Below, piece by piece: positions 8,403 to 15,600 of a DNA stretch of 64,000 nt. The position numbers and the translations under genes were made by a program. The notes beneath the pieces are model-generated. The model made no database searches, was not told the DNA's origin, and worked only from the letters and a program-made list of their open reading frames with translations. How positions within the stretch are numbered: position 1 is the first letter of the stretch; each line of letters opens with the position of its first letter. Source of the stretch: Shewanella profunda (lineage in GTDB: Bacteria > Pseudomonadota > Gammaproteobacteria > Enterobacterales > Shewanellaceae); NCBI RefSeq assembly GCF_023283765.1, contig NZ_JAKILG010000003.1, positions 62,001 to 126,000 of the forward strand, read 5' to 3'.

Positions 8403-10082
8403 TCATGTAATTTCTTCAGCAATTTCTTGATAGGGAACAAATACTTTAAGGGATGCCGGTTGGACTTCAATAGTGAGATCCTCTGGCTCAAATAATTCCC
8501 CATCAATGACATATTTACACTTAGGTTGGCTGCTTATCTTGATCTTTTTTGCATGGGCATGGTGGACTCTACTCGCGCTAGGCTGCTGATCTTGTTCATA
8601 CTTATTTCCTTCTTTCCCCCATCCTGCCATTGCCAGTTCTGCTAAGCTAAGTACCTGTTCCTTAGGTTCATCCCCTGGATCTAACCAAGTAATATCCAAC
8701 AAACCATCGGTCATATCCGGTTTGCCATCTCCCTGTGCCAGCACACTGGTAAAGGGGGCTGCATTAGCAATCACTAGGCTGTGGGTACTAATCTGTATAG
8801 GCTCTGCATCGTCTAAACCTAATGAGATAGTTAAGATATCCCCAGCACTAATCGCCTTCCATAGGCCATCGAGATAGGCGAGTTGACCTAGGGCATTTTT
8901 TCGTTCGCGGCTTGCGGATTCAATCATCTGTTGCTCAAATCCAATGCCTACGAGTAACAACACGAGATGTTCATTACAGCGTGCAGTATCTATGGCTTGG
9001 GTGTGCCCTTGAATAATATTGTCCAGCGCCTGAGGAATAGGGATAAGTTTACTGCTTAAGCCAAAAAGGGCGTGGCTGAGGGCATTAGTCGTTCCTAACG
9101 GAATGATCCCTAAGGTGATATCCGTATCAACAATTTCAGAGGCAACGTCAGTGACTGTGCCATCGCCACCGCAGGCAATAATGATATCCGCGCCTGCTTT
9201 ACGAGCCTCTTTTGCAAGGGACTTCGCGGTTACGTTTTCAGCGGTCAGTACCAAATTGAGATCGAAATAAGCCTTGAGTTCACTCTGTATTTGTTCGCTA
9301 TATTCTTGCCATTTACCGCCACCAGAGACAGGGTTGGCAATAATCCAAGCTGTTTGATGGATATTAATTTCTTTTTTCTGATACATCTGATCAAGTGCTC
9401 TAAATTGCCATTTATTCAAGCCTGCGGTTTTACGGATTTGCTTAATCTGTTGCAGCATTTCTGAGAAGTTTTGCCGTTTTTCTTTACATGCTAAATAGGC
9501 TGCAAGTACAAGAACTGAACGACCACGGCCAAGGGCGCAATGGATAAGAACTTGTTTGCCTGACCTTACTTGGTGGTGTATCCAGTTTACCGCTTGATTA
9601 AGCTGAGCGCTGCTGGGGATACTATGGTCTAGTATAGGGATATTTAGATACTCGATATGATCTTCAAACTGTGACCAATCTAAGCCATCAAATTCAGCGG
9701 TCACATCAAGAACCGCGGTGATCCTATTGGCTTTAATCTTTTCCAGATCTGCGGAAACGAGCCGGCAGCCGAGGTACAGGTGTTCATTTATCTTTTGCAT
9801 GGATGGCACTGAATCGTATTTTCTGGCCCAGTAGTTATAGAGTCGGCTGCCCAGCAAAAACGGAATAAAACCCCAGCGAATATACCAAGGGATAGTGCCA
9901 TCTTGGCGTTTTCTAAAAATGCTAGCGAGATTGAGCCAATACGCCGAACTGACTAAAAATAGCGATAGGCTTGTCCAAGCCCAAACGAAAGTGAGTAGGG
10001 GAGAAGTGCCCGTTACTGCAAAATAGGCTAATAATACTGCACCCGCAGTGTAGACATATTTGATGTGGATATTGGCGAGCAT
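8403..10082 (-). CDS. Fusion of dual-specificity phosphatase and diacylglycerol/lipid kinase domains
   Basis: This 559-residue protein has three parts. Two N-terminal membrane helices (about residues 8-50) are followed by a short amphipathic stretch. A dual-specificity phosphatase domain (about 85-240) has signature HCALGRGRS and nucleophile Cys182. A YegS/DAGK catalytic domain (about 245-550) has GGDGT at 305-309 and later PLGTTNA. GGAG precedes ATG 10082. Such fusions are known in gammaproteobacteria, but their substrates are not established. A membrane-anchored enzyme that phosphorylates a lipid and removes a phosphate from a lipid or protein is plausible. It is convergent with the sigma-54 activator and lies in the same stress-like neighbourhood. 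Confidence 0.88.
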   Translation of the reverse strand: MLANIHIKYVYTAGAVLLAYFAVTGTSPLLTFVWAWTSLSLFLVSSAYWLNLASIFRKRQDGTIPWYIRWGFIPFLLGSRLYNYWARKYDSVPSMQKINEHLYLGCRLVSADLEKIKANRITAVLDVTAEFDGLDWSQFEDHIEYLNIPILDHSIPSSAQLNQAVNWIHHQVRSGKQVLIHCALGRGRSVLVLAAYLACKEKRQNFSEMLQQIKQIRKTAGLNKWQFRALDQMYQKKEINIHQTAWIIANPVSGGGKWQEYSEQIQSELKAYFDLNLVLTAENVTAKSLAKEARKAGADIIIACGGDGTVTDVASEIVDTDITLGIIPLGTTNALSHALFGLSSKLIPIPQALDNIIQGHTQAIDTARCNEHLVLLLVGIGFEQQMIESASRERKNALGQLAYLDGLWKAISAGDILTISLGLDDAEPIQISTHSLVIANAAPFTSVLAQGDGKPDMTDGLLDITWLDPGDEPKEQVLSLAELAMAGWGKEGNKYEQDQQPSASRVHHAHAKKIKISSQPKCKYVIDGELFEPEDLTIEVQPASLKVFVPYQEIAEEIT

Positions 10083-10142
10083 AAAAGTTCTCCAGTGCCG
10101 TTAAAGTTGAACCAGTAGAACTTGAAATGATTAAGAACAGCA

Positions 10143-10180
10143 TAAAAATTGGGCGGTAATAGAATTATCTATCACCGCCC
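10143..10180 (-). terminator. Terminator of the DUF1328-lipoprotein unit
   Basis: A stem GGGCGGT...ACCGCCC (10151-10180) of 13 pairs with one mismatch and an ATTA loop is followed on the minus strand by TTTTTA. It lies directly past the lipoprotein stop codon. Confidence 0.85.
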
Positions 10181-10192
10181 TAAGCGAAACTG

Positions 10193-10387
10193 TTAGCAGT
10201 TTTTATCTTTAGCTTTAACGCCTTCTTTTACTTCTTCACAGGCATCTTCGATAGCGTTGCCTACATCGGTAACTGCGTCATCGATTTTTTCACCGGCATC
10301 TTCGGCGTTATTATCACTACAGGCTGATAAACCTAGGGCGAGTAATAATGCCAGCGATGCACTTGTCATTAGCGTAAATGGTTTCAT
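10193..10387 (-). CDS. Small lipoprotein
   Basis: This 64-residue product is a short lipoprotein. Its signal peptide has lipobox LGLSAC with Cys23 as the lipidated residue, followed by an acidic helix rich in Asp, Glu and Ala (GEKIDDAVTDVGNAIEDACE), two further cysteines and a basic tail. AAGGAAA lies 8-10 nt before the ATG. It starts 22 bp after the DUF1328 gene in the same direction, so the two share a transcript. The size and amphipathic helix are like entericidin-type and other stress-induced mini-lipoproteins, but I assign no function. Confidence 0.8.
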   Translation of the reverse strand: MKPFTLMTSASLALLLALGLSACSDNNAEDAGEKIDDAVTDVGNAIEDACEEVKEGVKAKDKNC

Positions 10388-10409
10388 GTCTATTTCCTTT
10401 CCAATAAAA

Positions 10410-10586
10410 TTAAGGTCGTGGTCCTCTACCCCTGAGGGCGTTGACCAACAGTGAGATCACGAGTAACACAATAAATAAGAAGAAAATGATTTTTGCGATG
10501 CCCGCGGCGGCTCCTGCAATTCCGGTAAAACCAAAGAGCCCTGCAATAACGGCAACAACCAGAAACATTAATGTCCAACCTAACAT
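10410..10586 (-). CDS. DUF1328 small membrane protein (YtjA-like)
   Basis: This 58-residue frame starts at ATG 10586, 5 nt after a perfect AGGAGG. The protein begins [20 protein letters not shown], continues through a Gly/Ala-rich turn ([11 protein letters not shown]) and a second helix ([14 protein letters not shown]), and ends in a basic tail. This is the DUF1328/YtjA pattern of two-helix inner-membrane proteins of unknown role that are often stress induced. It heads a two-gene unit with the lipoprotein. A sigma-54-like promoter lies about 73 nt upstream of the start. Confidence 0.88.
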   Translation of the reverse strand: MLGWTLMFLVVAVIAGLFGFTGIAGAAAGIAKIIFFLFIVLLVISLLVNALRGRGPRP

Positions 10587-10668
10587 ACTAACCTCCTTTC
10601 CCAGTCTTTATCCTTCATGTGACCCGTTTGTGTCATTTGTAAGGTAACGGCTAGTGGTTATCTACAGG

Positions 10669-10685
10669 ATGCGAGCTTAATGCCA
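10669..10685 (-). promoter_or_regulatory. Candidate sigma-54 promoter of the DUF1328-lipoprotein unit
   Basis: On the minus strand it reads TGGCATTAAGCTCGCAT: GG and GC are exactly 10 nt apart, the -24 element is TGGCA, and the -12 element is TCGCA (one change from TTGCA). The predicted start lies near 10659. The dyad at 10781-10798 shares the octamer TTACCGAA (on the opposite strand) with the sequence upstream of the BON gene. Confidence 0.55.
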
Positions 10686-10830
10686 ACTTTACAAGTTAAT
10701 ATTAACTTAATGATTTTATAATTAATTTAATCAATATGAGTTGATGCGTCGCAAGCTTTTAAATTCAAACTAAGCAATTTTTACCTAGCTTTCGGTAAGA
10801 GTTTCAGCCCCAAGAACACAGCAGCTTTCT

Positions 10831-10870
10831 AATAATAAAAAAGCCGACACTGCTACCAATGTCGGCTTTT
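10831..10870 (-). terminator. Rho-independent terminator of the pfa operon
   Basis: An 11-bp stem (10839-10849 with 10860-10870, core AAGCCGACA/TGTCGGCTT) has a 10-nt loop and is followed by TTTTTTATTATTA on the minus strand. It lies 30 bp past the pfaD stop. Confidence 0.9.
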
Positions 10871-10900
10871 AATGCAAAACTCAGCTCTAAATTTAATCGT

Positions 10901-12547
10901 TTAAAAACGGTTTAGCGGTTTCCATCTTTGCAGAGTGACAGGAATGCTGGCCCCTTGGGATAACAGCAGGTTAATCCGCGCTTGATACGCCGCGCCCACC
11001 ATTAAATGTTTGGCTAAATCCACCGCATTACGGGCCTTATAGTCATCTAAATAACTGCCTTTGGCCCACGCATTAAATGCGCCAAGGGCAGGGCCTGCCC
11101 AGATTTGGTAATCCATTTCGCGGCCGACTTCACCTGTGTTTGACCAGCGGCTCGATAGACCTAAATACCAGCGGAAAATCAGCGCCATCTTACGTTTGGG
11201 GTTATCCAGTGCGCGCTCGATTTGCTTAGGATCGCGCTCGTTAAAGTGGGCGACTGTGCCAGCCCAAATGTCATCGAGTGATGAGCGGAACACTTGATCT
11301 TCGAGCTTTTTACGCTCGTCCGCTGGGATGGCATCAATCGAATCGTAACGGGTGTAGATTTCATAAAGCTTATTGGCGCGCATCGGGAACAGGGTGCCGC
11401 GCTTAACCACTTGTAATTTCACGCCCATTTCGAACATATCGGCGGCAGGCGCCATAGTCACATCGGCCATTTCTGTGGTGGCGAGTAACTTACGGGTGTG
11501 TTCGCTGGCGCCCGCTTCGACGCAGGCTTGGTTGATTGAGCCTGTAACGATAAAGGCCGCGCCCATGTTGAAGGTGGCTAATGCTGCATCGGGTGTGCCA
11601 ACACCGCCGCCAGCACCCACGCGGATGGGTGTCTTGTATTGATACTTAGCTTGGATTTCATCTTTAAGCGCCAAAATCGTCGGTAATAGGGTGACCAGTG
11701 GGCGATTGTCGGTATGGCCGCCAGAGTCGGCTTCGGCTGTGATGTCGTCCGCCATCGGCACAAGCAATGCCATCGCCATTTGGTCTTGGCTGATAAGGCC
11801 GTCACTTACTAGTTGCTGGAGTATTTTGGCAGGCGCCGGCTCCATAAACTTAGTCGCGACTTCGGTGCGGCTGATTTTTGCGATGACTTTGTTGCCAATG
11901 ACTATTTCGCCATGTTCGTCGCGGCTTAAACCCGCCGCTCGGTAATAGACGATTTGCGGCGTTAAACCTAAAAATGCCGAGGCTTCGACCGTGCGCACTT
12001 TATGTTTTAAGAACAGCTCAACACTGCCGCGCTCTAATGCGGGCTCGCTGGGGCTGTGGATTAAGTTAAAGGCGTAGGGGCCATTGGGCAGCGCCGCTTG
12101 AATGCGGGTAATGGCCGCTTCAACGCGGGATGGAATTAACCCCGCCGCGCCAAATGAGCACAAAATGCCCGCTTGGCCGAGGGCGATAACCAGTTCTTCC
12201 GAAGCAATACCGTTGGCCATAGCGCCAGCGTAGTAAGCGTATTTAACCCCGTGTACGCGGCGAAAATTACTGTCGCCTAAACTTTGGGTGCCAAGGGCGG
12301 GCGCAAAGGCACAGACGGGGTGTGAGCCTAGTGGTGCCTCGCGGTCGCCCGCGGTCACTTCGGCGGTTTGTGCTATGCCTAAGCCTTTTTCGCTGTGATT
12401 CACTAAGTAGCAGGCTTGGCTTAAATCTTTGAGTTTTTTGCCTAATGAGTTGATATCAAAGCACAGCTCGGCATCGTTGACTTGCCACGGCCAAGGGCTG
12501 AGTTTTTCATTATTGCTATTGAATTGATCTAGAGTATGGCTAGTCAT
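10901..12547 (-). CDS. pfaD: PfaD, enoyl reductase of the PUFA synthase
   Basis: This 548-residue flavin-dependent enoyl reductase belongs to the polyunsaturated fatty acid synthase (2-nitropropane dioxygenase/FMN-oxidoreductase fold). Family landmarks are LSPWPW near the start, FRRVHGVKYAYYAGAMANGI, FGAAGLIPSRVE, EADSGGHTDNRP (FMN/phosphate region), GGGVGTPDAALATFNMGA and the C-terminal SSRWSNTGEVGREMDYQIW. It reduces the enoyl-ACP intermediates held on PfaA. Possible starts are ATG 12547 (about 15 residues before the conserved part, like relatives; weak GAGAA upstream), ATG 12559, or TTG 12595; I prefer 12547. It is the last gene of the operon, about 117 nt after pfaC, followed by a clear terminator. 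Confidence 0.96.
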   Translation of the reverse strand: MTSHTLDQFNSNNEKLSPWPWQVNDAELCFDINSLGKKLKDLSQACYLVNHSEKGLGIAQTAEVTAGDREAPLGSHPVCAFAPALGTQSLGDSNFRRVHGVKYAYYAGAMANGIASEELVIALGQAGILCSFGAAGLIPSRVEAAITRIQAALPNGPYAFNLIHSPSEPALERGSVELFLKHKVRTVEASAFLGLTPQIVYYRAAGLSRDEHGEIVIGNKVIAKISRTEVATKFMEPAPAKILQQLVSDGLISQDQMAMALLVPMADDITAEADSGGHTDNRPLVTLLPTILALKDEIQAKYQYKTPIRVGAGGGVGTPDAALATFNMGAAFIVTGSINQACVEAGASEHTRKLLATTEMADVTMAPAADMFEMGVKLQVVKRGTLFPMRANKLYEIYTRYDSIDAIPADERKKLEDQVFRSSLDDIWAGTVAHFNERDPKQIERALDNPKRKMALIFRWYLGLSSRWSNTGEVGREMDYQIWAGPALGAFNAWAKGSYLDDYKARNAVDLAKHLMVGAAYQARINLLLSQGASIPVTLQRWKPLNRF

Positions 12548-12606
12548 AGGTGTTCTCATGTTATCAGTACCGCCCTGTGCGATGTGGATAGCCAAGGCGG
12601 CGCAAC

Positions 12607-12633
12607 TATTTGTTATTCGTTATTTGTTATTCG
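12607..12633 (+). repeat. 14-bp tandem repeat in the pfaC-pfaD spacer
   Basis: Two adjacent copies of TATTTGTTATTCGT (the second ending GA) fill part of the only real spacer inside the pfa operon. Slippage here would change the distance between pfaC and pfaD without touching either protein. Confidence 0.75.
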
Positions 12634-12664
12634 AGATTAGCGTCTTTCTAAGAGCGTAAACTCA

Positions 12665-15600
12665 TCAAGCTTCTTCAATACAGATGGCGATATCTTTAAC
12701 TTCATAAATCCGCAGGCCATCTTTACTTAAGTTGGCATCGCCCATAATGATGCGTCTGCCATTGTCGTCGGTCACGCTAGTAATGTGCACATCCAGCGAC
12801 ATCTGCTTGTTTAATGGGTTAATTTGGCCGCGATACTTCCATTTGATATCCGATAAAATCTGCCCAAATTTAGGATTGTTAAAGCCAGCGCCAAGGTCTT
12901 GGTCAATCGCATAGGTTTGCATCAGCTCGATAATGGCTTCAACCCCTAATGAGCCTGGCATCACAGGATCTTGATGGAAATGGAATTGGAAGAACCAATC
13001 ACTCGGGTCAATGGTGCGCTCGGCGTATAAATAGCCAAGGCCCGCTTTACCGCCGGCTTTCACGATTTCAGCCTTGTCGATAAAGTTAAGTTGACCGCCC
13101 GCTAAACGGTAATGTGGCTTACCTTGTGGCGCATTAAAGCTGCGATGTTGTTTATCTAACAGATTGATTTGGCTATCGGCTGCTATGCCATTTTGCACAT
13201 GCCAAGGCTGAGTTGTCTTGCCGTTGTCTATGCCTAACTGGTTTTTCAGTGCATCGCCCTTGAAGTAACCAAATACCGCTTTACCTTGGTAGAAAGGCTC
13301 GCCATCGCAGCTTAATTCAAAACTGAAATTTTGGATGATGTTACTGCCAGCAATCACAGTCGATAACAAACGAGAGTCGTTTACGATTGTCTTGCCGCGT
13401 AAATCCACATGGCGCAGCAGCTTACCGTTGCCGTCTAAGTTACGGAAAAACAGCTCTTGGCCGGGGAAGCCCAAGGTAGTGCCCATATAACCTGAGATAA
13501 AGCCATTGGGCTGCAATGATATTTCCATCAGCACAGAATAGGGCATCACGGCGTGATGGCTGTTTTTATCGTAATACCAAGCGTTTGCTGGCACTTCGTA
13601 TTCGGCGATGCAAGATGATGGCTTTTTCAGTTCGCCGCGCTTGCCGTCAATCGCAACCACGCGGGTGGTAAGCTGTAAATCACCGCAAGGCGTGCGCGGT
13701 GGAATTAGGCCGCGATAGATGCTGAAATCGGGGCCGAAGCAGTTTTCGATATCGCCAGTGGCAAATTCGAACATGTGGTACGGCGTGAACGGCAGTGTAT
13801 CGGGCACGCGGTTAGCATACTTTGAACCCGCAGGCGCAATCGGTGCAGGCACATGTTGCAGAGGCACTACGCCTTTATTGGTTGGCGCAGTTAAATCAGG
13901 AAACTGCGCCATTAGCGGCGCAGACGAAGCAACATTTTCAGCTGTGCTGGTATCGTTATCCGCGAGGTAGCGGGTGCATTCGGCTTCTTCTTTGATCATC
14001 ACCCCAAGGTTTTGGAAATCCACGACCACTTTGCCATTGAGCAAAATATCGATATTTGCCTTAGCATACGGGCGCGGGCTCATGCCTATTTCGGTGATTT
14101 CCATACGATAGGTGAGCAGGCCAGATTGTGGCAAGACTTGACCGCGACAGCGCACTTTTTGTGATGCATTTTCTAGCGGTTGGAAACGACCGTTTTTGAC
14201 GCCACCTTCTTCTGTGCTGGCGTGCATCCCAATATGCAGCATAAAGAATTGCAGTAATTGACCACAGCCTTCGGCCATTAACGATCCCGCCATCACTTGG
14301 TCGCCCTTGAAATGACACGGGAAATACCAATGATCAGCTTCGAGCTGCTTATGGCCTTGCACTGAGCCTAAGCCCCACGCACCGCCATGCACCTCAAGAT
14401 TGCTGACCTGTTCAATCATCAGGAATTTTTCGGATGCAAAACATAAAGAGGGCTGCAAACCATATTGGGCTTGATGCGCCGCATGGGCGCCGCCAAAACA
14501 GCCACCGATATCGGCGCTGAGCAGTTTATGGATTTGACTGTAATCAAATTGGTTTTGTGCGCAGTTAAGCAGCGGATTAAAGCGCGGCTTATTGGGATTA
14601 TTGAGCACAAGGTTGCGAGTTTTGATTTCAGCTTCGGTGCGAATAACGCCTTTGCCGTCGGCGAGTTCCTTGTCGGTGAAGAAGCCGGCGCAGCCGCCAT
14701 CCATTTTAAGGATCAGCTTGTCGCCCACAAAACATTCGTAGGAGAAGAAGAACAACAAGGTATCGCCATTGCGGGCAAAGTGATTGATGGAAATGTCGTA
14801 GCGCAGGGTGTCGCCACCGCGCGGTAAGTCGCCAAGGAAGGTCAGGGTGCAATCGAGCAGGCGATAAACGCGCTCGCCTTTATTTTCAAAATCGATACCT
14901 AAGTAGCTGATCAGCATTAAGTCGCATTGACCCGATTCAACCGCCACGGCCCAAGGGATTTGGCCATCGACCAAATACGGCGCGTCCACAGGAATGTCGT
15001 ATTCTGTGGTCATAGTGCAAGGCTGATATTGGTTCATCTGGGCGTTTAATTTCGTTACCCGAGATACCAGCAAATAGTCAGTGGTTGGCAGGCGTACACG
15101 GCGCGAATAGCTGTCGATAATGGCGTAATCAGGGCCAAAGACGTTAGCAATATCACCTTCGGCGTACTCGACTAAATCCGCATAATCCCAAATGCAAGGC
15201 TTGCTTATCGGTGTTGGCGGCGTGTACTCAGGCACTTTTGCATGATTGGGATAAAGCACTGGATGTGGAAGAACCGCTGTCGCAGATGCCTGAACAATGG
15301 CTTGCTGTTGTACTGGCGCAGCTTGGCCATTGACGGCTAACTCGCTGGCAAGCTGGGCTTTCATCAAGGCATCGGCTAGTTTCAAGCCTTCAGCACGGCT
15401 TTGTAAAAAGGCTAAATGGGCTTCACGGGCGAGTTGCTGATTGCTTAAAAATGCCGCGTCTTTTAGCTCTGCTTGAGTGGCGTTTTTATTGGTGCTTAGG
15501 GCATTAATTGGCATGCTGCTTAATGTCTCTTTTTGTTGAGCCGTGGTTGGGCTGCTTGTTGCAAAGCTATTCGTGTCTTTGCTCGCTATTTGGGCCAAAT

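Larger units (their letters stand above)
10587..10900. other. Intergenic region between pfaD and the DUF1328 gene
   Basis: This 314-bp gap holds the DUF1328 sigma-54-like promoter (10669-10685), a dyad TTACC-N8-GGTAA (10781-10798) about 130 bp upstream of its predicted start, and the pfaD terminator (10831-10870). No gene was seen. Confidence 0.5.

Noticed and set aside
14465..14827. Antisense open frames inside pfaA, pfaB, pfaC and pfaD
   Set aside because: Many long frames opposite these genes reflect their codon pattern; none has a ribosome-binding site plus a recognisable protein family.
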